64,000 nt of DNA, from assembly GCF_009664975.1 (NCBI RefSeq), contig NZ_WJXB01000003.1:186001-250000 (forward strand), in the 5' to 3' direction. Below the pieces are notes generated by a model, which was not told where the DNA came from, did no database searches, and saw only the letters and a program-made list of their open reading frames with translations. The translations under genes were made by a program, and so were the position numbers. This document shows positions 25,980 through 36,027 of the stretch, one piece after another (position 1 is the first letter of the stretch; each line of letters starts with the position of its first letter). This stretch comes from Paenibacillus monticola. GTDB lineage: Bacteria > Bacillota > Bacilli > Paenibacillales > Paenibacillaceae.

Positions 25980-27472
25980 AAAAGGACACTGTCACTAAAT
26001 TGACAACGAAATTGCTCTCCAGAGAGGACTTCTTCCTTCATTAAGATGTCAAGGGAGTAATCGAACACATTTCTCTGCTTCTCCAGCAGCTCATGCGTAC
26101 GAGCCATCAGTTCATCCAATATTTTACTATTCTCTTTCATAAGCTCTTCCGTGGTGACCATTTGCAGATTCGCAATCCCCAGTGAGGTTAGTCCTGATTT
26201 CATCATCGTCTCCACAATATTCAGCGCCTGATCAAAGTCTCCACGGGAACCGGTACTTCGCCCACCGTAGAATATTACTTCAGCGGCGGCTCCACCAAGA
26301 GCGATCATAATCTGATCTTCCAAATAATTCTTGGTATACAAATACTGCTCTTCCTGCGGATTATGACGAACATATCCCAGTGCTTCTCCACGCGGAGTCA
26401 GTGTAACCTGGCTGACACTTCCGGGACGTAGCATCTCGGCCATGATAGCATGTCCCAATTCATGAATAGCGACCCGTTTCTTTTCTTCATGATTGGTTTC
26501 ACGGTCCGTCTTCTCGCCCATCATCACCTTGTCAATGGCCATCGACAGATGGCGTTGCTCTACTTCTATCAGGTTTTCGCGCATCATATAGATGGCCGCC
26601 TCATTCATGACACTTTCGAGCTGGGCACCGGAGAAGCCATAAGCTTCCTCGGCAATTTTGTCGAGGCTTACATCGTCACGCAGCGGCTTGTTCTTGGCAT
26701 GCAGATCAAGAATCGATTTACGACCTTTTTTATCAGGCATATCCACTTGAATGTGACGATCAAACCGCCCCGGACGCAGCAGTGCTGTATCGAGCATTTC
26801 TTTACGGTTCGTTGCTGCAACCAGCAGAATACGCGGAGCTTCGTTATTAAATATGCCGTCCATTTCGGTTAACAGCTGATTCAAAGTTTGATCATATTCA
26901 CGCTGCTGACCACCCTCGCGCTTGCCGCCGATAACATCAATTTCATCAATAAAAATAATGGCACTTTCTTTGTTTTCCTTAACCGCCCGAGCGCGGGCAT
27001 CCTTGAATAAATCACGAATACGTCCGGCACCCACACCAACATACATTTCCACAAACTCACTGCCCGCTGCAGCTACGAATACAGAATTCGTGTAATGTGC
27101 TGCGGCTCTAGCCATTAACGTCTTACCGGTTCCCGGAGGGCCTGTAAGCAAGATGCCTTTTAGTGGACGAATCCCGAATTTACTGATTTCTTCGTGTCGG
27201 ATCAGAAAATCCAGCGCTTCACGGAGTTCCTGCTTTGCACTATCCTGACCGCCAATTTCATCAAAGGTAAGCTTGGATGGTCCGTTCTTCTTACGTTTTT
27301 TCTCCGCTCCGGCACTCACGGTCATGCCGCCACGTAAATGGGTAATAAGTAGAAGTGCACCGACCATTCCTCCGGCGATAACTATAGGAAAAATATTAAC
27401 ACCAATAAACGCCATGAAAATCAACAATACAGGAATAAATCCCACAAAAGCTTCTTTCAACCACTTAGGCAT
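25970..27472 (-). CDS. FtsH-like membrane AAA+ zinc metalloprotease lacking the extracytoplasmic domain
   Basis: The 500-residue protein is shorter than typical FtsH (about 640). Two hydrophobic segments (residues about 8-27 and 29-48) are nearly adjacent, so the usual extracytoplasmic domain between them is missing. An AAA+ domain follows (Walker A GPPGTGKT, Walker B IIFIDEID, pore loop FVEMYVG, second region RPGRFDR), and then an M41 peptidase domain with HELGH and the Asp of SRGDFDQA, so catalytic residues are intact. The ATG at 27472 overlaps the stop of the upstream membrane-protein gene (ATGCCTAA), which implies tight coupling. It is probably a second FtsH; its substrates are unknown. 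Confidence 0.9.
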   Translation of the reverse strand: MPKWLKEAFVGFIPVLLIFMAFIGVNIFPIVIAGGMVGALLLITHLRGGMTVSAGAEKKRKKNGPSKLTFDEIGGQDSAKQELREALDFLIRHEEISKFGIRPLKGILLTGPPGTGKTLMARAAAHYTNSVFVAAAGSEFVEMYVGVGAGRIRDLFKDARARAVKENKESAIIFIDEIDVIGGKREGGQQREYDQTLNQLLTEMDGIFNNEAPRILLVAATNRKEMLDTALLRPGRFDRHIQVDMPDKKGRKSILDLHAKNKPLRDDVSLDKIAEEAYGFSGAQLESVMNEAAIYMMRENLIEVEQRHLSMAIDKVMMGEKTDRETNHEEKKRVAIHELGHAIMAEMLRPGSVSQVTLTPRGEALGYVRHNPQEEQYLYTKNYLEDQIMIALGGAAAEVIFYGGRSTGSRGDFDQALNIVETMMKSGLTSLGIANLQMVTTEELMKENSKILDELMARTHELLEKQRNVFDYSLDILMKEEVLSGEQFRCQFSDSVLLPA

Positions 27473-28007
27473 TATTCCATACCCCCATCGTTCCCGGTTG
27501 TCGCGGTAAAATGATGAATTTGCTCTCTTTACCGACACTTAAGCTTACATAGACATTATTGTCGTCGATTTCCGTCGTAGCGATCACATCGTTATATTTC
27601 GAGTATTGCTCCTTCAATCCATCAAGTTTAGCAGGTATTAGTGTATACTTTCGGCTTTCCATTGCTTCTGCAACCGAGAACATGGCTTTATCCCAATATT
27701 CATCTATTAATGTGTTGGAATGCTGATCAACATCAAGCTTCAGTGTACGAGCACCGATTACTGACTTCCCTTCGGTAGACACATATTGAACCAGTTCACG
27801 CAATTTCGTGCCCGGCTGCAAATCCAGTTTCAATGTGACCTCGTTACGGTTAATAGTAATATGTGAACTGTTAACACCTTGGTATCCTGCCACAATCTTT
27901 TGGAGCGGCTCTTGAATGACAAACTGACGATATAGAAACCACCCACCGAACAACAGGGCAGCCGACAGCAGTGACGTTAGCAGTACAGGAACAATACGCA
28001 ATTTCAA
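27465..28007 (-). CDS. Single-pass membrane protein coupled to the FtsH-like protease
   Basis: The 180-residue protein has one N-terminal membrane helix (about residues 4-25, VPVLLTSLLSAALLFGGWF) and a soluble, mostly beta-rich extracytoplasmic domain of about 150 residues. I recognise no family. AAGGAGGACGTTTC precedes a TTG at 28007; an in-frame TTG at 28025 overlaps that site. It ends inside the first codons of the FtsH-like gene. The partner protease lacks its own extracytoplasmic domain, so this protein may supply that part in trans as adaptor or inhibitor (inference). Confidence 0.7.
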   Translation of the reverse strand: MKLRIVPVLLTSLLSAALLFGGWFLYRQFVIQEPLQKIVAGYQGVNSSHITINRNEVTLKLDLQPGTKLRELVQYVSTEGKSVIGARTLKLDVDQHSNTLIDEYWDKAMFSVAEAMESRKYTLIPAKLDGLKEQYSKYNDVIATTEIDDNNVYVSLSVGKESKFIILPRQPGTMGVWNNA

Positions 28008-28025
28008 GAAACGTCCTCCTCTCAA

Positions 28026-28350
28026 AGATCACAATCAATAGATTTAAGAACGATTAATAATAGCGTGTCCAGCGCTAATCCGAGACTAGCATGCTCTTAG
28101 GCATGCATCAATACAAGTAATAGTATATCATAGGTGTATATACGAAATCGGAAGAAGATGTGAATTTATTTAAAATTTTTAATACTAATTCCTTCCTATT
28201 TGAGGCTCTCCTTTCAGCTATTATCGACAGCATCGTTCTCGAATCTTCCTAATCAAGATATATTTTGATCTATCTATTGGATATACATAAATCCGCAGGA
28301 TATTACAGAGATTGATCTAATTACAATACTACTAGTGGCAGACGGAAAAA
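28026..28350. other. Intergenic stretch between ypmB terminator and the FtsH-like operon
   Basis: No open frame with a start is visible. It is AT-rich and holds a GCATGC-centred hairpin (about 28090-28107) and a possible minus-strand -10 box TATACT near 28120, which could form the promoter and leader of the membrane protein/FtsH-like pair. Confidence 0.4.
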
Positions 28351-28352
28351 TC

Positions 28353-28397
28353 AAAAAAACAGCAAGTCTCCCAATTATGGGTGACTTGCTGTTTTGA
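28353..28397 (-). terminator. Terminator downstream of ypmB
   Basis: AAAACAGCAAGTC-CCC pairs with GGG-GACTTGCTGTTTT around a short loop. On the minus strand it is followed by TTTTTTTGATTTTT, a strong intrinsic terminator. Confidence 0.88.
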
Positions 28398-28442
28398 CGT
28401 TGTGTACTTTAACGTGGAATATTTCCTCAGTTGTCTCACAAC

Positions 28443-28961
28443 TTAACGATTAGGCAGACTGTAGCCTTCTCCAATCGGACTTCCATCAGAAAAACGGTAG
28501 AATTGATAATAGTAACGTTTGCCCTGCTCATAGAAGAGCTGCCAAGCATACTCTCCGTTATATACGCCCGGCAGCAGCCGCTCAATCTTAATATCCGGCA
28601 ACTGAGCAGTGATAATTGCGCGAATTTGCTGCTCTGAGGTTCCCTTACTCAGTTCTTCCCCGTAAACGGCGTTGTCGCCATCAGCAACCTTACCCTCTAC
28701 TGTAAAGCGTACCCAGACCATCATCGCGGTTCCAGCTTCATTCTTCCCCGTAAGAACCCAATACACCGAGTTTTCATCCCACACTGATTTCTGTGCCTTC
28801 GATACCTCTGTCAGTCCGGTACGCGTTCTGGCAACGTCCTCAGCGGCGTCCCGCTCGTTCCATTGATCTTTCATGATGTAGGCATAGAACTGACTAAGTC
28901 CGACCAGAAGGAGCAGAATGAGGGCCGAGCCCAGCAGGATCCATTTTCTCCTATTCTTCAA
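28443..28961 (-). CDS. ypmB: YpmB-like membrane-anchored protein (DUF5590)
   Basis: The 172-residue protein has an N-terminal membrane helix (residues 7-27, WILLGSALILLLLVGLSQF) and an extracytoplasmic domain of PepSY-like character with DSVYWVLTGK-type strands and a C-terminal WQLFYEQGKRYYYQFYRF. The family is conserved in Bacillales between asnS and dinG, as here, and is of unknown function. It is followed by a strong terminator. Confidence 0.82.
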   Translation of the reverse strand: MKNRRKWILLGSALILLLLVGLSQFYAYIMKDQWNERDAAEDVARTRTGLTEVSKAQKSVWDENSVYWVLTGKNEAGTAMMVWVRFTVEGKVADGDNAVYGEELSKGTSEQQIRAIITAQLPDIKIERLLPGVYNGEYAWQLFYEQGKRYYYQFYRFSDGSPIGEGYSLPNR

Positions 28962-29014
28962 GCTGCAGCTTCCTTTCGTATATTTAGTTCAGACAACTAA
29001 GAAGTACATGTCAG

Positions 29015-30316
29015 TTACCGCTTCAACAGACCCTCAAAGGATTCCTGTGCCTTGCGGCAGATGGCTTCCTCATCAAGCGTCAGACATTCACCGTGCTTCA
29101 CAACCTGCTTGCCATTGATCCAGACATGCTCCACATCTCTGGCACTGGCTGAGTAGACAGCATGAGAGAGCAAATCCGTGTGCGGCAGCAGATGGGGCTG
29201 GTCAATATCCAGTGCAATGAAATCTGCTTTCATTCCAGCAGCAAGTCTGCCCACCTTATCTAGAAAGATCGACTTTGCCCCATACTCCGTAGCCATACGC
29301 ATGGCTTGTGGAGCAGGTACAGCTGTTGGATCACCACTTACACCTTTATGAATGAGTGCTGCAAGCCGCATTTCCTCGAACATATCCAGATTATTATTGC
29401 TTGCTGCGCCATCCGTACCTAAGGATACCTTTACACCTGCATTAAGGAGATCTGTAACGCGAGCCACTCCGCTGGCCAGCTTCAGGTTGCTACCGGGATT
29501 ATGGGAGACGCCCACATTATGGCGGGATAGAATTCCGATTTCTTCATCGTTCAGATGAACAGCATGCGCTACAAGTGATGGGCGAGTGAACATACCCAGC
29601 TTCTCCAGATGCGCTACAGGCCGCAAGCCGTAATCCGCTATGTTCTGCTCCACTTCGCGTTTCGTCTCCGACATATGTGTGTGCATCGGCAAATCCAAAT
29701 CATGAGCTGCTTGCACAAACTTCACAAAAAAGTCCGGTGGGCAAGTGTACGGTGCGTGTGGCGACATCATAGTTGTGATTCTACCCTCAGCCTTGCCGTG
29801 CCAGTTGCGGGCAAACGCAATAGCTTCTGCAAGCTTTTGATTCTGCACCTCTTCAGAACACAGACCAATTACTCCACGCATCAGAACAGCACGAATGCCT
29901 GATAGCTCAACAACTTCGGCAACCCGGTCCATATGATCATACATATCCAGGAAAGTGGTTGTGCCACCTTTCAACATTTCCAGCACAGATAGTGAAGTGC
30001 CCCAGTACACATCGTCTCCAGTGAACTTCTCTTCCATCGGCCACATTTTCTCCTGAAGCCATACCTGCAGCGCCAGATCATCTCCGTATCCGCGCAGCAA
30101 GGACATCGCTGTATGTCCGTGTGTATTCACAAGTCCCGGCATAAACAGGAGGCGACTACCGTCAACGATTTGTACACCCTCTTCAGACAGGGGTTCCTCT
30201 TCACCTATGTAAGAGATTAAATCATCTTCTATAGTCATATACCCACTCAGAACAGGCTTAATTGCTCCCGGTACGAGAAAACGCCCATTTTTGATAACAG
30301 TCTTATTGTTTGCCAT
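29015..30316 (-). CDS. mtaD: 5'-methylthioadenosine/S-adenosylhomocysteine deaminase family amidohydrolase
   Basis: An amidohydrolase-superfamily enzyme of 433 residues that deaminates methylthioadenosine or S-adenosylhomocysteine (the family also holds chlorohydrolases). Metal ligands are visible in VNTHGHTAMSLLRG, HTHMSETKREVEQ, AHAVHL and SLGTDGAASNNNLD. GGAAGGGAAGAG precedes the ATG at 30316, which overlaps the 3' end of rex by 14 bases, so it is co-transcribed with rex. In-frame upstream starts lie deep inside rex and are less likely. Confidence 0.88.
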   Translation of the reverse strand: MANNKTVIKNGRFLVPGAIKPVLSGYMTIEDDLISYIGEEEPLSEEGVQIVDGSRLLFMPGLVNTHGHTAMSLLRGYGDDLALQVWLQEKMWPMEEKFTGDDVYWGTSLSVLEMLKGGTTTFLDMYDHMDRVAEVVELSGIRAVLMRGVIGLCSEEVQNQKLAEAIAFARNWHGKAEGRITTMMSPHAPYTCPPDFFVKFVQAAHDLDLPMHTHMSETKREVEQNIADYGLRPVAHLEKLGMFTRPSLVAHAVHLNDEEIGILSRHNVGVSHNPGSNLKLASGVARVTDLLNAGVKVSLGTDGAASNNNLDMFEEMRLAALIHKGVSGDPTAVPAPQAMRMATEYGAKSIFLDKVGRLAAGMKADFIALDIDQPHLLPHTDLLSHAVYSASARDVEHVWINGKQVVKHGECLTLDEEAICRKAQESFEGLLKR

Positions 30317-30959
30317 CTTCAATCTCTTCCCTTCCATCTTGTAAATAATAGGCCAGACTCTGCAAATCCGTAGTAAAATCAGCCGCATGAATGCGCACAT
30401 AAGAAGGCGTCTTCAAAATAACCGGTGCGAAATTCAGAATCGCTTCGATTCCTGATGCAACCAAAATGTCAGCCACATTCTGTGCTTCAAAATCCGGAAC
30501 AGTAATAATCCCGATGCGGATTCCCTGCTTGCGGATGGTACTTTCCAGTTCTTCCATAGGTTGAACGGTCAAGGAGTGAATTTGTTGACCTACCTTGGGT
30601 GCAAAGGAGTCAAACACCGCTGTTATCTTCATCGTGTCTTTCAAGTAAGCATTGTAATTGGACAACGCATGTCCGAGATTACCGGCACCTACCAGAGCTA
30701 CGTTAATTTGCTGGTCCAACTTCAAGATGTGGCGGATCTTCTCAATGAGATAGGATACGTCGTAACCAATCCCTTTTCTGCCAAAATCGCCAAAATAAGC
30801 CAGATCCTTGCGGATCTGAGCCGGGTTAAGATCTAATTTTTGACCAAGCTCCTGAGAAGAAACTGTGGGAATTTCACGTTTTTGGAGATCATTCAGGAAA
30901 CGCAGGTACACTGGCAGCCTGCGAACCACAGCCTCCGATATTTTATTATCCGATTTCAT
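30303..30959 (-). CDS. rex: Redox-sensing transcriptional repressor Rex
   Basis: Rex senses the NADH/NAD ratio and represses fermentation and respiration genes when NADH is low. The 218 residues have the winged helix (residues 20-75, DLNPAQIRKDLAYFGDFGRKGIGY) and a Rossmann NAD(H) domain (VALVGAGNLGHAL near residue 87), then the C-terminal swapped helix. TAGGAGGAG precedes the ATG. ackA, an anaerobic-energy gene that might be a target, lies 5 kb downstream, but I saw no clear Rex operator. Confidence 0.95.
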   Translation of the reverse strand: MKSDNKISEAVVRRLPVYLRFLNDLQKREIPTVSSQELGQKLDLNPAQIRKDLAYFGDFGRKGIGYDVSYLIEKIRHILKLDQQINVALVGAGNLGHALSNYNAYLKDTMKITAVFDSFAPKVGQQIHSLTVQPMEELESTIRKQGIRIGIITVPDFEAQNVADILVASGIEAILNFAPVILKTPSYVRIHAADFTTDLQSLAYYLQDGREEIEDGKQ

Positions 30960-31027
30960 GTTTTCTCCTCCTAATTTAAAATACAGTTCCTATATTGTTG
31001 ATTCTCATCAACGGAATTGGCGACGTT

Positions 31028-33889
31028 TTAGTTAACGCCGCCTTCTTCCAGCCATTCAGCAATACGAGGAACCATTTGATCAGTAAGCATATGCTCCATC
31101 TTGGGGCCTGGTAGTGAATAAAGGAAATACTTCCCATAATAAGATTCAATAACTCTGGTATCATATACAATAACAATTCCGCGGTCCTGAGCCGTGCGCA
31201 CCAGACGACCAAAACCCTGCTTGAAGCGAATGACTGCTTGTGGGACAGACAGCTTCATGAACGGATTCTTCTTCTGAGCCTGCAGCAGCTCAGCCTTCGC
31301 CTCGGCGAGCGGATGGTTCGGCGGCTGAAACGGCAGTCTGACGATGGCAAGACAGGTCAATGCCTCACCCGGAATATCTACCCCCTCCCAGAAGCTACTC
31401 GTACCGAGCAGCACTGAAGCTGTGCTGTCCTGAAAACGGCGGATCAGCTTGCTCCTGCTCCCACCTTCCACTCCTTGGCCCAGCACTGTAATCTCTTGCG
31501 AAGTCAGAGCTTCTTTAAGCGGCTCGTACACTTGGCGAAGCATCTTATAAGAGGTGAACAACACAAGCATCCGCCCACGGGTGACCACTGCCGCTTCAGC
31601 AAGTGACTGCACTAGCATATCCACAAAGCGGGCATCCCCCACACTGCCTTTCACACTTGGAAAATCGCGCGGAATGACGAGCAGCGCTTGTTCCCGGTAA
31701 CGGAATGGAGAGGGTAGCAACACTGTCATGAGGCGTCCTTCTTCAACAGCTCCATTCAGACCCAGATTATCAATCATGAACTGAAAAGATTTATCGACAG
31801 AGAGCGTAGCCGAAGTTAGGACAATACTCCTCTTCTTATCGAAGAACAGCTCCTTTAGCTGCGAGCTAACATCCACAGGCACCGCATAGAGTTGCAATGA
31901 TTTGCTGCGATAATTACCATTTGCCTCCAGCCAATATACTACATTGTCGTCATTCATTCCCATAAAGAAACGCACTTGTTCACGAATAGAAGCCAAATCC
32001 TTAAATAAACCACTGATATCGGTCACAAGACTGTCAGAGGAGGACTGTCCGTCCTGATCACGCATCTCATTCAGCATCTTGTCACCCTTGCGGATGATAT
32101 CTGTTAGAGTGAGATTCAAGGCGTTCTCTAGAGCCTCCAACTCCTCCCACGTCTTAGGTTTATTCCCAGGAAGCAGCCGCAGAACTAATTGCCCAGCTTC
32201 GCCAGCAGACGCATCACTGCGCTCAGGCATAAGGCTGAACAGCTTATCCGTGAGCATATCCCAGGTTTCCTTCACGGTGAGTAAATCAGGATAAATCCTG
32301 TCTATAACTCCGCTCCATTCCGAGGCCTGCTCACTGCCTGAAGATTGCAGCATCAGACGAAGTGCAGGGAGTTGACCGTTGCGGCTATCCTTATAAAGAC
32401 GTGAGAGCGTATGCGTCACGGTGAAATGCTTCATATTCATACCGAGATGCTTGCCTGCGACATCCTCCAAATGATGTGCCTCATCAATAACAAGATGCTC
32501 ATAAGCAGGAAGCAGTTGGTGACCAGCCTTCACATCTGCGAATAGCTTGGAATGATTCGTTATTACTACATCAGCAATACCGGCTTCATGTTTAGCACGG
32601 TGGTAGTAGCACTTGCGGAACCAAGGACATGCGCGTCCTAGACATGAATCGGTGTCGCTGGCCACAGTCTCCCAGAAATCACCACCACGGCCACCCAAAT
32701 TGAGTTCCTCATCATCCCCGGATTCGCTTTGAGTCAACCATACGATCATTTGAGCTGCTGTAAGCGAATCTTCCCTGGGACTTATAAAGTCCTTCTTATT
32801 AATTTTATGTTCAAACTTGCGCAGACACAAATAGTGCCCTCTTCCTTTGAAGATTGCAGCTTTGAACGGAAATGGAATGACCTTGGTCAGTAAAGGGATA
32901 TCACGTTCACGTAATTGATCCTGTAAATTAATGGTATGAGTGCTGACCATGACCTTTTGACCACTTCGCACGCTCTGATATATAGCCGGAAGCAGATAAC
33001 CGAGTGATTTGCCGGTTCCCGTCCCCGCTTCAATCAGCAAGTGTTTATCTTGAGCAAGCGCAGTCATCACCTCAGTGATCATAATATCCTGTGCTTCCCG
33101 GCTTTCGTAGTGGGGCAATGTATCTTTAAGCCGCCTGGTTACCTCTTCCATATAATCAGTAAAGGAGAGATTATCCAGTGGATTAGCGTCATGCTCATCT
33201 CTTGGTGGTGCAAGCTCGGTCCAATCTCCTATAGCCAGCGCCAACTGCCGATAGAAGGTGAGATCACCTTCAGGTTGAAGGGTTTCCATCTCACGTTCCC
33301 GCAACAAACCATCGAAATACCAGCCCAGATCGCTTTCCTCTTCGTTGAAGAGCTCACTAAGTCTCTGAATGGTAAGCAGCGGAAGACTATCCAACTCCTC
33401 CAGACACTTCAGCAATATAAGTGCGGTTGCAAGCGCATCACTGTCCGCCTGATGCGGACGTTCATGCGTAACCCCAAAGCTTACGCTGACCGCTCCCAAC
33501 TGATACGATGTCAGGGAGGGAAAGCATATTTTGAGGAAATCAATCGTATCCAGAATCCGCCCCTGAAAAGGCAGATAGCCACACCGGTCTAAAGCACTTT
33601 GTAGAAAGCTGAAATCAAAAGCAACATTATGCCCTACAAGCACAACATCATCCAGCAGTGGAACGAGCTCCATCATCATCTCTTCCAGCGCTGGAGCGTC
33701 CTGTACATCTGTATCTGTAATACCGGTCAGACCCGTTATAAAAGGAGGAATCGGCGCTCCGGGCTTGACAAAGGAGCCATAAACCCGGGAGATGGACCGG
33801 TCTTCTTCTATAATGGCAAGGCCAACCTGGATAATTTCACCCACGGATTGGGTTCCCGTCGTTTCAAAATCAAGCACGGCAAATTTCAT
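31028..33889 (-). CDS. dinG: ATP-dependent helicase DinG with N-terminal exonuclease domain
   Basis: The 953-residue fusion contains a DEDDh 3'-5' exonuclease (residues 1-170: DFETTG, GHNVAFDFSFL, HQADSDA) followed by an XPD-type superfamily 2 helicase (Walker A EAGTGTGKSLG near 283, DEAH-box VIDEAHHLE near 470). The cysteine set CLGRACPWFRKC is of the kind that holds an iron-sulfur cluster in this family. Helicase motif VI is seen in GFGRLVRTAQDRG. This fused form is typical of Bacillota and acts in DNA repair or resolution of nucleic-acid structures. Confidence 0.95.
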   Translation of the reverse strand: MKFAVLDFETTGTQSVGEIIQVGLAIIEEDRSISRVYGSFVKPGAPIPPFITGLTGITDTDVQDAPALEEMMMELVPLLDDVVLVGHNVAFDFSFLQSALDRCGYLPFQGRILDTIDFLKICFPSLTSYQLGAVSVSFGVTHERPHQADSDALATALILLKCLEELDSLPLLTIQRLSELFNEEESDLGWYFDGLLREREMETLQPEGDLTFYRQLALAIGDWTELAPPRDEHDANPLDNLSFTDYMEEVTRRLKDTLPHYESREAQDIMITEVMTALAQDKHLLIEAGTGTGKSLGYLLPAIYQSVRSGQKVMVSTHTINLQDQLRERDIPLLTKVIPFPFKAAIFKGRGHYLCLRKFEHKINKKDFISPREDSLTAAQMIVWLTQSESGDDEELNLGGRGGDFWETVASDTDSCLGRACPWFRKCYYHRAKHEAGIADVVITNHSKLFADVKAGHQLLPAYEHLVIDEAHHLEDVAGKHLGMNMKHFTVTHTLSRLYKDSRNGQLPALRLMLQSSGSEQASEWSGVIDRIYPDLLTVKETWDMLTDKLFSLMPERSDASAGEAGQLVLRLLPGNKPKTWEELEALENALNLTLTDIIRKGDKMLNEMRDQDGQSSSDSLVTDISGLFKDLASIREQVRFFMGMNDDNVVYWLEANGNYRSKSLQLYAVPVDVSSQLKELFFDKKRSIVLTSATLSVDKSFQFMIDNLGLNGAVEEGRLMTVLLPSPFRYREQALLVIPRDFPSVKGSVGDARFVDMLVQSLAEAAVVTRGRMLVLFTSYKMLRQVYEPLKEALTSQEITVLGQGVEGGSRSKLIRRFQDSTASVLLGTSSFWEGVDIPGEALTCLAIVRLPFQPPNHPLAEAKAELLQAQKKNPFMKLSVPQAVIRFKQGFGRLVRTAQDRGIVIVYDTRVIESYYGKYFLYSLPGPKMEHMLTDQMVPRIAEWLEEGGVN

Positions 33890-34005
33890 TATAAGTTCTA
33901 ATCCCTTTCACTTGAGACTCTTTATCAGCATAACAGAAGTTGCGAAAAAAGGCGATGCACACCGCTTCTTCAGTGGATGCATCGCTTAAATGGAAAAGCT
34001 TATGC

Positions 34006-34647
34006 TTACAAAAGCGAAACAAGTTGATTGCCGAATTGGAGCTTGCCTCCACGGCGACGGCAGACCTCCAGATTGACAATAGGCTCAGGAAGTTCAGGAT
34101 CGAGCTGCAGGGAGAGCCTGAACAACTCTTGAGCTTCATTAAAGCGCTCCTGTGCGGCTCGAATACAACCCATAGCATTATAGATCATTGCCTTAAGTTT
34201 AATCTCGCGGATTAAAGCCAGCATATGATCCAGATGATTCCAGGCCGTCTCACCTTCCCCTTCCTGCAAGTAAGCCATCGCTAAATACAAACGGGCAGCG
34301 AGGCTATCCGGATAACGCAGGATCACTTCTTTAAACTGCTCGATGCATTTCCGGTACATAAGCAGCTTGTAATATCCTTGTCCCCTGACAAAAGAATCCA
34401 TGGAAAGCTCAGGGGCTTCCTTCTCCGGCTCCTTCTCCTCAAGCTCAGCTGACAAATCCGTATGTTCGCGGAAATTGCTCAGCTTCTCAGCAAAGACCAG
34501 CCATTCGTCCATTACATTATCGCTAAGTCTATGCAGCATGTTGTACTTGCATAAAAGCTCATTCCGGCGGGTACCCTCCGCTGTAGGGAAGTCAGTGACG
34601 ATCTCCTGGAGCATCTCGTTCATTTCAGCAAATAAATGTTGAAACAT
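34006..34647 (-). CDS. Tetratricopeptide-repeat protein
   Basis: The 213-residue protein has an N-terminal helical part, an acidic linker (ELEEKEPEKEAPE) and about three TPR units from residue 100 onward (YYKLLMYRKCIEQFKEVILRYPDS, ARLYLAMAYLQEGEGETAW, FNEAQELFRLSLQLDPELPEP). AAGGGTGGG selects the ATG at 34647 over an in-frame ATG at 34734 without a site. TPR proteins serve as binding scaffolds; no partner is evident. It lies between panD and dinG where B. subtilis has no such gene. Confidence 0.75.
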   Translation of the reverse strand: MFQHLFAEMNEMLQEIVTDFPTAEGTRRNELLCKYNMLHRLSDNVMDEWLVFAEKLSNFREHTDLSAELEEKEPEKEAPELSMDSFVRGQGYYKLLMYRKCIEQFKEVILRYPDSLAARLYLAMAYLQEGEGETAWNHLDHMLALIREIKLKAMIYNAMGCIRAAQERFNEAQELFRLSLQLDPELPEPIVNLEVCRRRGGKLQFGNQLVSLL

Positions 34648-34759
34648 GGGACATCCCACCCTTACGGAAAATGAAATCAGTTCAGCTTGCCTGTCTTCAT
34701 TTTTCGCTAAGTGGGTGCCTTTCATCCCTTCCATTCATTACATGACTTAAAGTCGGGTC

Positions 34760-35143
34760 TCAGGCAATCGTGGCATGCAGCTCATGATCGGCCAGCTTAA
34801 CAGGCTTGTTATTCTCATCCACAAATACAACCGTTGGCTTATGTGTCGCCAGCTCTTCTGTAGACAGCATGGCGTAGGAAATAATAATAACTGTATCCCC
34901 TGGATGCACTAGACGAGCCGCCGCACCGTTCAGGCAGATCACTCCACTGCCGCGTGGACCAGGAATTACGTAAGTTTCAAGACGTGAGCCATTATTGTTA
35001 TCAACAATTTGTACTTTTTCATTTTCAAGTAAATCAGCAGCTTCCATCAGATTCTCATCGATGGTGATGCTGCCCACATATTCCAGATTGGCTTCGGTAA
35101 CTGTTGCACGGTGAATTTTGGATTTCATCATATGTCTAAACAA
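34760..35143 (-). CDS. panD: Aspartate 1-decarboxylase precursor
   Basis: PanD makes beta-alanine for pantothenate. It is a pyruvoyl enzyme that self-cleaves at Gly-Ser, visible as YVGSITID near residue 25. A TTG at 35143 is preferred: AAGGAGG lies 9 bases upstream, the product is 127 residues (family length) and its start [20 protein letters not shown] aligns with the B. subtilis protein. The start overlaps the panC stop by 8 bases. It is the last gene of panBCD. Confidence 0.94.
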   Translation of the reverse strand: MFRHMMKSKIHRATVTEANLEYVGSITIDENLMEAADLLENEKVQIVDNNNGSRLETYVIPGPRGSGVICLNGAAARLVHPGDTVIIISYAMLSTEELATHKPTVVFVDENNKPVKLADHELHATIA

Positions 35144-36026
35144 GGGTAGCAACCTCCTTGGGAGTAAATACATTGTTGTCAATAAGACGGGTACGGCCGA
35201 ACTTCACGGCAAGCGCCATGATGATCTCTCCATCTACATTCGTCAGCAGATCGTCCGTTTCCAACACCTCAAGGTCAGGAAACGTTAATATTTCTGCATA
35301 TTCAATAACAGCGAGAGGAGAGGAGGAGATCACTGACACCAGCAGCTCACGAATGTCCGCGGCTGTTCTGGCCTTCCCTTCCTCCAAAGCTTCTCGAGCA
35401 GTACGAAGGGAACGAGAAAGAACCAAGGCCTGAGTGCGCTCCTCCTCAGACAGATAAACATTGCGTGAGCTTAGTGCAAGTCCATCGCCTTCACGAACGA
35501 TAGGGCAAGGAACGATTTCCACATTCATATTAAGATCAGACACCATCCGCCGCAGAACGGCCACTTGCTGCGCGTCCTTCAGACCAAAGAAAGCATAATC
35601 CGGCTGTACCATGTTGAACAGCTTGCTAACAACCGTCGTCACTCCATCAAAATGTCCAGGCCGTGATGCCCCACACAACTGAGTAGTTAGGGACGCTACG
35701 GAAACCTTACTGCGAATCGGCTGCGGATACATTTCTTCCACAGTTGGAATAAATACAATATCTACTCCCTCTCGCTCCGCCAGCTCCAAATCACGGCGCT
35801 CATCGCGCGGATAGGATTCGAAATCCTCACCCGGACCGAACTGCAGGGGGTTCACAAAAATACTCATGACAACCGTATTGCTCATTTCTCCAGCTCGGCG
35901 TAGGAGACTCGCATGTCCTTCATGCAGGAATCCCATAGTGGGTACAAAACCGATCGGCGTATGGCCGCCTCGACGCATATATTCAAGTGCTTCACGCAAA
36001 TGTTCTACACTTCTGACTACTCTCAT
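35136..36026 (-). CDS. panC: Pantothenate synthetase
   Basis: PanC condenses pantoate and beta-alanine with ATP. The 296 residues carry the nucleotidyltransferase-type motifs ([15 protein letters not shown] near residue 25; [15 protein letters not shown] near 150; SSRNVYL near 190). AAGGAG 8-13 bases upstream selects the ATG at 36026, which is one base past the panB stop; a longer in-frame start inside panB is rejected. Confidence 0.96.
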   Translation of the reverse strand: MRVVRSVEHLREALEYMRRGGHTPIGFVPTMGFLHEGHASLLRRAGEMSNTVVMSIFVNPLQFGPGEDFESYPRDERRDLELAEREGVDIVFIPTVEEMYPQPIRSKVSVASLTTQLCGASRPGHFDGVTTVVSKLFNMVQPDYAFFGLKDAQQVAVLRRMVSDLNMNVEIVPCPIVREGDGLALSSRNVYLSEEERTQALVLSRSLRTAREALEEGKARTAADIRELLVSVISSSPLAVIEYAEILTFPDLEVLETDDLLTNVDGEIIMALAVKFGRTRLIDNNVFTPKEVATLV

Positions 36027-36027
36027 C

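Noticed and set aside
28026..28350. Hidden riboswitch before the FtsH-like operon
   Set aside because: Only a small hairpin and AT-rich sequence; no known aptamer consensus is visible.
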